DNA of 39,575 nt from Clostridia bacterium (lineage in GTDB: Bacteria; Bacillota; Clostridia; Oscillospirales; CAG-272): assembly GCA_017621695.1 (NCBI GenBank), contig JAGASP010000077.1, positions 1-39,575 of the forward strand, read 5' to 3'. Below are positions 22,854-30,384 of the stretch, one piece after another (within the stretch, counting starts at the first letter, position 1; every line of letters begins with the position of its first letter). Both the position numbers and the translations under genes were made by a program. Below the pieces are notes generated by a model. The model worked only from the letters and a program-made list of their open reading frames with translations. It was not told the origin of the DNA and ran no database searches.

Positions 22854-23534
22854 ATGAAACTCGTTTACACAGGAAAGACCAAGAACGTTTATGCGCTCGA
22901 CAACGGCAACTATTTGCTTAAGTTCAAGGACGATTGCACCGGTAAGGACGGCGTGTTCGATCCCGGCGAGAACTCTGTAGGTCTCACCATCGAAGGCGTG
23001 GGCGACGTAAACCTGCGTATGTCCATCTACTTCTTTGAGAAGATCAACGCCGCAGGCATCAAGACCCACTACGTCAACGCAAATCTTGACGATACCACCA
23101 TGGAGGTTCTCCCCGCCAAGGTCTTCGGCAAGGGTCTGGAGGTCATCTGCCGTTACAAGGCTGTGGGCTCCTTCTACCGCCGCTACTCCGACTATTGCGA
23201 GCTGGGTCAGGATCTCCCCGCTTACGTGGAGACCACCTTCAAGAACGACGAAAAGGGCGATCCCCTGGTGACCAAGGACGGCCTTGTGGATCTGGGCGTT
23301 ATGACCGCACAGCAGTATGACGACCTGAAGGCTATGACCCAGGCTATCACCAAGATCGTGGCTGACGACCTCAAGGAGAAGGGTCTTGATATGTACGACA
23401 TCAAGTTCGAGTTCGGCTATGACGCCGACGGCAAGGTCATGCTCATCGACGAGATCGCCTCGGGCAATATGCGCGTTTACAAGGACGGCGAATACATCGA
23501 TCCCATGACCCTCAACAAGCTGTTCTTCGCTTGA
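22854..23534 (+). CDS. purC: phosphoribosylaminoimidazole-succinocarboxamide synthase
   Basis: Joins CAIR and aspartate with ATP to give SAICAR. At 226 residues it is slightly shorter than many bacterial forms but complete. The first strand [20 protein letters not shown] is the nucleotide-binding beta-hairpin, [18 protein letters not shown] the CAIR region, and [20 protein letters not shown] the metal and ATP region. AAAGGAG lies before ATG 22854. It is the second gene of the operon, 169 bases after purE across a pair of repeats. Confidence 0.96.
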   Translation: MKLVYTGKTKNVYALDNGNYLLKFKDDCTGKDGVFDPGENSVGLTIEGVGDVNLRMSIYFFEKINAAGIKTHYVNANLDDTTMEVLPAKVFGKGLEVICRYKAVGSFYRRYSDYCELGQDLPAYVETTFKNDEKGDPLVTKDGLVDLGVMTAQQYDDLKAMTQAITKIVADDLKEKGLDMYDIKFEFGYDADGKVMLIDEIASGNMRVYKDGEYIDPMTLNKLFFA

Positions 23535-23559
23535 TCTTACCTTTGACAGGAGAACCACT

Positions 23560-24984
23560 ATGGGTGGATTTTTCGGAATAACCTCAAAACAGGATTGTAT
23601 GCTGGACGTTTTCTTCGGCACGGACTATCATTCCCATCTCGGCACCAGCCGTGCGGGTATGGCTGCCTATGATCCCGAGATCGGACTCCAGCGTGAGATC
23701 CACAGCATTGACAACGCCCCGTTTCGCACGAGATTTGAACATACGCTGGACGTGATGAAGGGGATCTCTGCGCTGGGGTGTATCAGTGACGGCGAGCCGC
23801 AACCTCTGCTGATCCGCTCCCATCTGGGCACGTATGCCATTTGCGTGATCGGCGCTGTCAATAACGCCCAAGACCTCATCATGGAGTATCTGTCTACGAC
23901 GGGGCGGCATTTTGATGCTATGACCGGTGGGCGCATCAACAACGTAGAGCTGGTATCGGCACTCATTGACCAAAAGCCAACCTTTGCCGAGGGCATCCGC
24001 TTTGCACAAAACGTCATTGACGGTACGGCCGACATTCTTATCCTTTGCGAGGACGGCTCCATCATTGCTGCGCGCGATAAGGTAGGGCGTATTCCCATGC
24101 TGATCGGCAAGCGAGAGGACGGATATGCCGTATCCTTTGAGTCTTTTGCTTATGTCAAGCTGGATTTTGAGGATGAACGGGAGCTGGGACCTGCAGAAAT
24201 TGTCCGTATCACGCCGGACGGTATTGAGCAATTGGCTGAGCCGGGGAAGGAAATGCGGATGTGCGCGTTCCTTTGGTCCTATTACAGCTATCCGACCGCT
24301 ACTTATGAAGGCGTCAACGTAGAGGAAATGCGTTATCGAAACGGCGAGATCATGGCGGCGCACGATGAGGAAGTGGGAAATACGGGGGAGTTGGATTACG
24401 TCAGCGGTGTACCTGATTCGGGAACGCCTCACGCCATTGGCTATGCAAACCGCAGTCATGCCCCCTTTGCTCGCCCCTATATCAAATATACCCCTACATG
24501 GTCAAGAAGCTTTATGCCCAAAAACCAAAAGGATCGTAAAAAAACGGCCAAGATGAAGCAGATCGCTATCCATCAACTCATCAAGGACAAGAACCTTTTG
24601 TTTGTGGACGATTCCATCGTTCGTGGCACCCAGCTCCAGGAAACTGTCGATTTCCTTTATGCGCACGGTGCTAAGTCTGTGCATATGCGCTCGGCTTGCC
24701 CCCCCATCATGTACGGCTGTAAATTTTTGAATTTCTCCCGCAACACCTCGGACATGGATCTGATCACCCGACGCGTCATTATGGAGCTGGAGGGCTGTGA
24801 TGGCTTCCAGCATTTGGAGGAATACGCCGACGGCAGCACCGAGCGCGGCCAAAAGCTGCGCAAGGCCATTGCGGCTAAGTTCAATTTCTCGTCTCTGGAA
24901 TTCCAGTCCTTGGAGGGTGTTATCAAAGCCATCGGCTTGGATCCCTGCAAGCTGTGCACTTACTGCTGGACGGGGAAGGAATAA
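23560..24984 (+). CDS. purF: amidophosphoribosyltransferase-like protein lacking the N-terminal glutaminase cysteine
   Basis: First committed enzyme of purine synthesis: PRPP plus an ammonia source gives phosphoribosylamine. The 474 residues cover both halves. The PRTase half has an intact PRPP loop (LLFVDDSIVRGT, about 347-358). Cysteines in MRMCAF, PPIMYGCKF and the terminal PCKLCTYCWTGKE sit where Bacillus PurF binds its Fe-S cluster. The N-terminal half should begin, after Met removal, with the nucleophile Cys (MCGI-type), but here it reads MGGFFG; the first Cys is residue 13. CAGGAG before ATG 23560 and no upstream start exclude a wrong start. It probably cannot release ammonia from glutamine, and may use free ammonia or a partner. 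Confidence 0.9.
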   Translation: MGGFFGITSKQDCMLDVFFGTDYHSHLGTSRAGMAAYDPEIGLQREIHSIDNAPFRTRFEHTLDVMKGISALGCISDGEPQPLLIRSHLGTYAICVIGAVNNAQDLIMEYLSTTGRHFDAMTGGRINNVELVSALIDQKPTFAEGIRFAQNVIDGTADILILCEDGSIIAARDKVGRIPMLIGKREDGYAVSFESFAYVKLDFEDERELGPAEIVRITPDGIEQLAEPGKEMRMCAFLWSYYSYPTATYEGVNVEEMRYRNGEIMAAHDEEVGNTGELDYVSGVPDSGTPHAIGYANRSHAPFARPYIKYTPTWSRSFMPKNQKDRKKTAKMKQIAIHQLIKDKNLLFVDDSIVRGTQLQETVDFLYAHGAKSVHMRSACPPIMYGCKFLNFSRNTSDMDLITRRVIMELEGCDGFQHLEEYADGSTERGQKLRKAIAAKFNFSSLEFQSLEGVIKAIGLDPCKLCTYCWTGKE

Positions 24985-25009
24985 TTCATATTTTGTTTCA
25001 ACACGCACG

Positions 25010-25063
25010 ACCGGAGTGGTCGAAGGCACCGTTAAAAGCGTCCCAAGACACTCCGGTTGTTTT
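25010..25063 (+). terminator. hairpin after purF, possible internal attenuator
   Basis: ACCGGAGTG (25010-25018) and CACTCCGGT (25049-25057) pair across a 30-base loop and are followed by TGTTTT. It lies inside the operon between purF and purM, so partial termination is the likely effect. Confidence 0.5.
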
Positions 25064-25089
25064 CACAAGAAAACAGGCATTCATCTGAT

Positions 25090-25120
25090 CGTAGGGAAGA
25101 CCTGCGGTCTACCCCTACGG
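25090..25120. repeat. single-hairpin copy of the GTAGGGG/CCCCTAC element
   Basis: CGTAGGG and CCCCTACG ends enclose a short AGACC/GGTCT hairpin. A diverged AACTTTT-type element follows at about 25161-25212. Confidence 0.65.
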
Positions 25121-25229
25121 TTTCCTGCAGAAACCATACGATTTCAATGATTATTTAGGGCTTCAGGGGGACCGAGCTGCAAGCAGTTCAAAAAACTCCT
25201 CTTGGCATACTCCTAAGAAAGGATACATC

Positions 25230-26291
25230 ATGCATTCTAACTCTAAATCCGAAAGCTACGCCGCCGCGGGCGTAGACATTACCGCCGGCTATAAGGCGGT
25301 CGAGCTCATGAAGAAGCACATCGCCCGCACCAAGAACGAGGGCTGTGTGGACGACGTGGGCGGCTTTGGCGGCTGCTTCGGCCTCAACGTTGCAGGGATG
25401 TCCGAGCCCGTGCTGGTCTCGGGTACAGACGGCTGCGGCACAAAGGTCAAGATGGCCATTCTCATGGACAAGCACGACACCATCGGCATCGACGCCGTGG
25501 CCATGTGCGTCAACGACATCATCTGCGTGGGCGCGAAGCCCCTGTTCTTCCTGGACTACATCGCCTGCGGAAAGAACATTCCCGAGAAGATCGCCGCCAT
25601 CGTGGGTGGTGTGGCCGAGGGCTGTGTCCAGTCGGGTGCCGCGCTGATCGGCGGCGAGACCGCTGAGCATCCCGGCATGATGCCCGCGGAGGAGTACGAT
25701 CTCGCCGGCTTCTCGGTGGGTATCGTGGACAAGGAGAAGATCATCGACAACACCATCATGAAGGCAGGTGACGTGGTCATCGCCCTGGCCTCCACGGGCG
25801 TCCACTCCAACGGCTTCTCCCTCTGCCGTAAGGTCTTCGACATCGACAACAATCCCCCCTCCCTGTACACTCCCTGCGAGGCTCTGGGCGGTAAGTCCAT
25901 CGGCGAGACCCTGCTGACCCCCACCCGCATCTACGTGAAGTCGGTGCTGGCTCTCCTGGAAAAGGTGGCTGTCAAGGGTATCTCCCACATCACGGGCGGC
26001 GGCTTCTACGAGAACATCCCGAGAAGCATCCCCGAGGGTCTGGGCGCCCGCGTCCGCCGCGCCGACGTCAAGGTGCTCCCCATCTTCGATCTCATCGCTA
26101 AGACCGGCAATATCCCCGAGCGGGATATGTTCAACACCTACAACATGGGTGTGGGCATGAGCATCGTGGTTTCTCCCGAGGACGTGGACACCGCCCTGGA
26201 GATCCTCCGCGCTCATGGTGAGGACGCTTACCTCATCGGTGAGATCGTCGATTCCGCCGAGCTGGGCGGCGAGCAGATCGAAATCGTCTGA
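25230..26291 (+). CDS. purM: phosphoribosylformylglycinamidine cyclo-ligase (AIR synthetase)
   Basis: Closes the imidazole ring: FGAM plus ATP gives AIR. The 353 residues match the family. Markers are SYAAAGVDITAGYKAV at the N-terminus, VSGTDGCGTKVKMA, VNDIICVGAKPLFFLDYIA, LIGGETAEHPGMM, the STGVHSNGFSL loop and HITGGGFYENIPR. GAAAGGA precedes the ATG. Its stop codon overlaps the next start by one base (TGATG), so the formate/nitrite-family channel downstream is translationally coupled to it. Confidence 0.97.
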   Translation: MHSNSKSESYAAAGVDITAGYKAVELMKKHIARTKNEGCVDDVGGFGGCFGLNVAGMSEPVLVSGTDGCGTKVKMAILMDKHDTIGIDAVAMCVNDIICVGAKPLFFLDYIACGKNIPEKIAAIVGGVAEGCVQSGAALIGGETAEHPGMMPAEEYDLAGFSVGIVDKEKIIDNTIMKAGDVVIALASTGVHSNGFSLCRKVFDIDNNPPSLYTPCEALGGKSIGETLLTPTRIYVKSVLALLEKVAVKGISHITGGGFYENIPRSIPEGLGARVRRADVKVLPIFDLIAKTGNIPERDMFNTYNMGVGMSIVVSPEDVDTALEILRAHGEDAYLIGEIVDSAELGGEQIEIV

Positions 26292-26932
26292 TGCCCATGA
26301 AGAGGATCGTCTGGAATCTCGTAAACGGCCTGCTGGCCGGTATCATGATCGCCGTGGGCGGGACGGTGTTCCTGGCCTGCTTCGGCGACGGCTCCATGGT
26401 GAATAAGACCATCGGTGCCTTCTTCTTCTCCATCGCCCTCCTCTCCATCTGCTACAAGGGCTACTCCCTCTACACGGGCAAGATCGGCTTCATCCCCGAA
26501 AAGCACGATCGGGAAGCATTCTCAGTCCTTCTTTGGGGACTTTTGGGTAACCTCATCGCCACCGTGGCCCTGGGGTACGCCCTCCGCGCCGCCATCCCCG
26601 CCATCGGGGGCGTGGCCGAGGTCCTTTGTACCGCAAGGCTGACCCAGGAATGGTGGCAGACCCTGATCCGCGGCATCTTCTGCGGCATCCTCATGTACAT
26701 GGCGGTGAGCATCTACCGCGACAAGCAGACCATCTCGGGCATCCTGTTCTGCGTCCCCGTCTTCATTCTGGCGGGCTTTGAGCACTCGGTGGCCAATATG
26801 TTCTACTTTGGCGCGGCGGGGATGTTCTTCTCGGTCGATTCCATCATCTATCTGGCCATCGTGGTGGCGGGCAATACCGTCGGCGGTATGCTCATGCCTG
26901 TGCTGGCCATGATCAAACCCAAGGAGGCGTAA
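26291..26932 (+). CDS. compact formate/nitrite transporter (FNT) family protein inside the purine operon
   Basis: A 213-aa polytopic membrane protein with six predicted helices (about 6-30, 40-60, 79-103, 125-143, 148-180 and 185-208), the FNT number. Conserved spots are LLGNLIATVALGYAL in helix 3, ILAGFEHSVANMF in helix 5 and GNTVGGMLMPVL in helix 6, as in FocA/NirC. These channels pass formate, nitrite or similar small anions across the membrane. It is about 60 residues shorter than FocA, mainly in loops. The start overlaps the purM stop by one base (a second ATG lies two codons later), and purN begins one base after its stop. With PurN and Fhs in the same operon, formate is the likely substrate; this is inference. 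Confidence 0.82.
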   Translation: MPMKRIVWNLVNGLLAGIMIAVGGTVFLACFGDGSMVNKTIGAFFFSIALLSICYKGYSLYTGKIGFIPEKHDREAFSVLLWGLLGNLIATVALGYALRAAIPAIGGVAEVLCTARLTQEWWQTLIRGIFCGILMYMAVSIYRDKQTISGILFCVPVFILAGFEHSVANMFYFGAAGMFFSVDSIIYLAIVVAGNTVGGMLMPVLAMIKPKEA

Positions 26933-26933
26933 A

Positions 26934-27569
26934 ATGGCTGAACAAAAGAAAATCGCCGTCCTCGTGTCGGGCGGCGGCACCAACCTCCAAGCTCTCATCG
27001 ACGCCGAAAAGCGGGGCGAGCTGGGGGCAGGGAAGATCACCCTTGTGATCGCCTCCAAGTCCGGTGTGTACGCTTTGGAAAGAGCGGCTAACGCGGGCAT
27101 CGAGGGCCGTGTGTTGGCGCGGAAGGACTACGACAGCATTGCCGCCTATTCCAAGGCTCTGGCGGATGAAATGACCGCCGCAGGCATCGACCTGGTGGTG
27201 CTGGCAGGGTTCCTCACCATCATCGACGAGCAGGTCTACGAGGCCTTCCCCAATAAGATCCTCAACGTCCACCCCGCCCTCATTCCTTCCTTCTGCGGCA
27301 AGGGCTTTTACGGGCTCCACGTCCACGAGGCTGCTCTGGCCAAGGGTGTAAAGGTCTCGGGCGCGACCGTCCACATCGTCACCCCCGAGTGCGACGCGGG
27401 CCCCATCATCCTGCAAAAGGCCGTGGCGGTCATGCAGGACGATACCCCCGAGACCCTGCAACGCCGCATCATGGAGGAGGCCGAGTGGAAGATCCTCCCC
27501 GAGGCGGTGAGACTGTTCTGTGAGGATAAGATCACGGTGGAAGAGAACCGTGTGTTCATCAAGGATTGA
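26934..27569 (+). CDS. purN: phosphoribosylglycinamide formyltransferase, 10-formyl-THF dependent
   Basis: Formylates GAR to FGAR with 10-formyl-tetrahydrofolate. The 211 residues fit the family. VSGGGTNLQALIDA is the phosphate-binding loop, NVHPALIPSF carries the catalytic His113, and TPECDAGPII carries Asp154. FCGKGFYGLHVHEAAL and VSGATVH complete the folate site. It starts one base after the FNT stop, with AAGGAGG inside the end of that gene, so channel and enzyme are translated together. Confidence 0.97.
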   Translation: MAEQKKIAVLVSGGGTNLQALIDAEKRGELGAGKITLVIASKSGVYALERAANAGIEGRVLARKDYDSIAAYSKALADEMTAAGIDLVVLAGFLTIIDEQVYEAFPNKILNVHPALIPSFCGKGFYGLHVHEAALAKGVKVSGATVHIVTPECDAGPIILQKAVAVMQDDTPETLQRRIMEEAEWKILPEAVRLFCEDKITVEENRVFIKD

Positions 27570-27575
27570 TATTTT

Positions 27576-27641
27576 GTAGGGGCGATTCATGAATCGCCCG
27601 TGATCCCCCCTATTTTCGGGCGATTCATGAATCGCCCCTAC
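27576..27641. repeat. GTAGGGG/CCCCTAC paired-hairpin element
   Basis: Two hairpins of GGCGATTCATGAATCGCC type lie in mirror orientation with GTAGGGG and CCCCTAC as outer ends. It begins seven bases after the purN stop. Confidence 0.85.
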
Positions 27642-27680
27642 GAAGAAATGAACCCGTAATAAATAACAAGGAGCATAAAC

Positions 27681-28400
27681 ATGAAGGTCAATACCATTGC
27701 AAACGAGCTCAACTCCCTGGCCTACCACGGCCGCGGCATCATCATCGGTAAGTCCGCCGACGGCAAGAAGGCCGTCACCGCCTACTTCATCATGGGCCGC
27801 AGCGTCAACAGCCGCAACCGTGTCTTCGTGGCCGAGGGCGATGCCATGCGCACCAAGGCTTTCGACGAGTCCAAGATGGTGGATCCCCACCTCATCATTT
27901 ACTACCCCGTCCGTGTGCTGGGCAATAAGACCATCGTCACCAACGGCGATCAGACCGATACCATCTATGATCTCATGGACAAGCAGATGACCTTTGAGCA
28001 GGCACTCCGCACCCGTGAGTTCGAGGACGATAAGCCCAACTTCACCCCCCGCATTTCGGGCATCATCCGCCGCGAGGGAGACTGCGACATGAACTTCGCC
28101 ATGTCCATCCTCAAGAGCGCCGAGGGAGACGATTCCTCCTGCGAGCGCTTCACCTACGCTTACTCCAACCCCCTCTGCGGCCGAGCCAAGTTCATCCACA
28201 CCTACAACGGCGACGGCAACCCCCTGCCTTCCTTTGAGGGCGAGCCCAAGACCCTGGAGCTGCCCGACGTGGATATCGACACCCTGACCGACCTGATCTG
28301 GACCAACCTCAACGAAGACAACAAGGTGTCCCTGTTCGTCCGTTATATTGATCTGGCCACGGGCGAGGCCGAGACCCGGATCGTCAACAAGAACGTGTGA
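27681..28400 (+). CDS. purO: IMP cyclohydrolase, archaeal PurO type
   Basis: Closes FAICAR to IMP, the last step of purine synthesis. The 239-aa protein belongs to the IMP cyclohydrolase family first known from archaea, not to the PurH N-terminal domain. The opening YHGRGIIIGKSADGKKAVTA and the GRSVNSRNRVF segment are the family signature; ISGIIRREGDCDMNFAMSIL follows. The length is close to archaeal PurO (about 200 aa) plus a small C-terminal extension. AAGGAG lies before the ATG. The absence of a PurH-type cyclohydrolase domain in the downstream formyltransferase makes this the only candidate here for the final step. Confidence 0.88.
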   Translation: MKVNTIANELNSLAYHGRGIIIGKSADGKKAVTAYFIMGRSVNSRNRVFVAEGDAMRTKAFDESKMVDPHLIIYYPVRVLGNKTIVTNGDQTDTIYDLMDKQMTFEQALRTREFEDDKPNFTPRISGIIRREGDCDMNFAMSILKSAEGDDSSCERFTYAYSNPLCGRAKFIHTYNGDGNPLPSFEGEPKTLELPDVDIDTLTDLIWTNLNEDNKVSLFVRYIDLATGEAETRIVNKNV

Positions 28401-28410
28401 GGTATACGCC

Positions 28411-28899
28411 ATGAGCATCAACATGATTCGGCCAACGTGGGTGGATCTGCGGTATTTTGGGTCGGATCGGTTCTTTCCGAATGATGCCTTCAAGGCGCCC
28501 TTTAGCGGCAAGATGGACTGCGAGGAAATCGTGTCTTTTGATTGCGTTCTTCTGAATATGTACGAGATCGAATCACTCGATGCCCCCCTCCGTTCCGACA
28601 CCGAACAAATCGTGGCGGTGATCCTGCGCCCAGATGTCGAGCCTGTGGCATACATGGAAAAACGAGGCTTTACCTTCTGCGGCTACGACCTCGTGGAGGA
28701 GTCTACACTCATCAGCGCTATCACCGATTGCGGCGGCGTATTTACCTCTGTTCCCTACGATAAACTCACCGAGTTTGGTTTGCTCCCCACCTATAAGGAT
28801 GCCGTGCTGACACAACTGGCCTTGGTGGAGGAGAACCCCTATGACTTTAACGCTCACGCCTATTGCATGATCTGCGAGATTTGGCGGAAGCTGGTGTGA
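28411..28899 (+). CDS. uncharacterised 162-aa protein embedded in the purine operon
   Basis: Not recognised. The protein is soluble and has no signal peptide. It starts MSINMIRPTWVDLRYFG and contains several Cys residues (MDCEEI, FDCVLL, FCGYDL, DCGGVF, YCMICEI) without a clear metal motif. The start follows GTGAGG ten bases after the purO stop, and a repeat separates it from the formyltransferase. The tight link to purO suggests a role with IMP cyclohydrolase or the formyl transfer step. It could equally be an unrelated passenger. Confidence 0.65.
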   Translation: MSINMIRPTWVDLRYFGSDRFFPNDAFKAPFSGKMDCEEIVSFDCVLLNMYEIESLDAPLRSDTEQIVAVILRPDVEPVAYMEKRGFTFCGYDLVEESTLISAITDCGGVFTSVPYDKLTEFGLLPTYKDAVLTQLALVEENPYDFNAHAYCMICEIWRKLV

Positions 28900-28914
28900 C
28901 GTAACACCGTGACC

Positions 28915-28987
28915 GTAGGGGAGGGGTCTCCCCTCCCGAAAAACGCGTGTTCCCGATCAATATGCGGGAGGCGAAACGCCTCCCCTA
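28915..28987. repeat. GTAGGGG/CCCCTAC paired-hairpin element
   Basis: The outer ends are GTAGGGG and CCCCTAC; the inner hairpins are built on GAGGGGTCTCCCCTC and GAGGCGAAACGCCTC. It lies 15 bases after the stop of the uncharacterised gene. Confidence 0.8.
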
Positions 28988-29022
28988 CAATGAAGAATTA
29001 TGAAACAAGGAGATATTTCAAA

Positions 29023-30207
29023 ATGAAAGAATTCGAGCTGAAATACGGCTGTAACCCCAACCAGAAGCCCTCCAAGATCTATATGCACGACGGGTCTGAG
29101 CTGCCCATCGAGATCCTTTGCGGCCGCCCCGGCTACATCAACTTCCTCGATGCCTTCAATTCTTGGCAGCTGGTCAAGGAGCTGAAGGCTGCCCTGGGAC
29201 TGCCCGCCGTCACCTCCTTCAAGCACGTCTCCCCCACCTCCGCCGCCGTGGGCATTCCCCTGTCCGAGACTTTGAAGAAGGCCTGCTTTGTGGACGACAT
29301 CCCCGGCCTGGACGAGTCCCCTCTGGCCTGCGCCTACGCCCGCGCCCGCGGCACCGACAGAATGTGCTCCTTCGGTGACTGGGTGGCTCTCTCCGACGTC
29401 TGCGACGTCACCACCGCCCTCATGATCAAGCGCGAGGTCTCCGACGGCATCATCGCCCCCGGCTACGAGCCCGAGGCTCTGGAGATCCTCAAGTCCAAGC
29501 GCAAGGGTAACTACAACATTGTCAAGATCGACCCTGATTTCGTGCCCGATCCCATCGAGCGCAAGCAGGTCTTCGGCATCACCTTTGAGCAGGGAAGAAA
29601 CAACTTTGAGATCAACCGCGAGTTGCTCTCCAACATCGTCACCGCCAACAAGGATATGCCCGAGTCCGCCATCCGCGACCTCATTGTGGCGCTGATCACC
29701 CTGAAGTACACCCAGTCCAACTCGGTCTGCTTCGCCGTGGACGGCCAGGCCATCGGCGTGGGCGCAGGCCAGCAGTCCCGCGTGCACTGCACCCGTCTCG
29801 CAGGCGGCAAGGCCGATACATGGTTCCTCCGTCAGCACGAGAAGGTGCTGAACCTGCCCTTCAAGGACACCCTCGGCCGCCCCGACCGCGACAACGTCAT
29901 TGACGGCTATATCAACCAGAACGAAGAAGACGTTACCGCCGACGGCAACTGGCAGAAGTACTTCACCACCCAGCCCGCCCCCTTCACCCGTGAGGAGCAG
30001 AGAGCTTATCTCGACACCATCGACGGCGTGGCTCTGGGCTCGGATGCCTTCTTCCCCTTCAGCGACAACATCGAGCGCGCCAAGAAGTCGGGCGTCAAGT
30101 ACATCGCCGAGCCCGGCGGCTCCATCCGCGACGATCTGGTCATCGAGTGCTGTGACAAGTACGGCATGGCTATGGCGTTCACGGGCATGAGACTGTTCCA
30201 CCACTAA
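29023..30207 (+). CDS. free-standing AICAR formyltransferase
   Basis: Formylates AICAR to FAICAR with 10-formyl-THF. At 394 residues it holds only the transformylase part of PurH; the roughly 200-residue IMP cyclohydrolase domain is missing at the N-terminus. Active-site blocks are TSFKHVSPTSAAVGIPL (Lys-His pair), TQSNSVCFAVDGQAIGVGAG, QSRVHCTRLAGGKAD, GSDAFFPFSDNIERA and AEPGGSIRDDLVIE. ATG 29023 follows ACAAGGAGA; the longer frame upstream runs through a repeat. Together with purO it replaces bifunctional PurH, the arrangement called PurV/PurO in archaeal work. Confidence 0.93.
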   Translation: MKEFELKYGCNPNQKPSKIYMHDGSELPIEILCGRPGYINFLDAFNSWQLVKELKAALGLPAVTSFKHVSPTSAAVGIPLSETLKKACFVDDIPGLDESPLACAYARARGTDRMCSFGDWVALSDVCDVTTALMIKREVSDGIIAPGYEPEALEILKSKRKGNYNIVKIDPDFVPDPIERKQVFGITFEQGRNNFEINRELLSNIVTANKDMPESAIRDLIVALITLKYTQSNSVCFAVDGQAIGVGAGQQSRVHCTRLAGGKADTWFLRQHEKVLNLPFKDTLGRPDRDNVIDGYINQNEEDVTADGNWQKYFTTQPAPFTREEQRAYLDTIDGVALGSDAFFPFSDNIERAKKSGVKYIAEPGGSIRDDLVIECCDKYGMAMAFTGMRLFHH

Positions 30208-30365
30208 GGAGTACGGGGGGTACGCAAGGGGAACTTTTTGAAAAAAGTTCCCCTTGACCCCTCAAAAACTTTTGATGCATCATTATTTTTCCCTTTTTGA
30301 AGGTTCTTGAAAGTCAAGAAAACCTCTTTCAAGAAGTTTTTTTGTGGGGTTTGGGGCAACGCCCC
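30206..30365. repeat. AACTTTTT palindromic element abutting the formyltransferase stop
   Basis: GGAGTACG starts immediately after the TAA. A 30-base near-palindrome (30226-30255, AAGGGGAACTT...AAGTTCCCCTT) follows. A second hairpin near 30305-30340 and a GGGGCAACGCCCC hairpin lie next, just before the purD ribosome binding site. Confidence 0.75.
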
Positions 30366-30384
30366 AAATAAAGGAGATAATACT

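Noticed and set aside
28909-29022. N-terminal extension of the AICAR formyltransferase that might be a cyclohydrolase remnant
   Set aside because: These bases are the paired-hairpin repeat. The translation has no resemblance to the PurH N-terminal domain, and the ribosome site supports ATG 29023.
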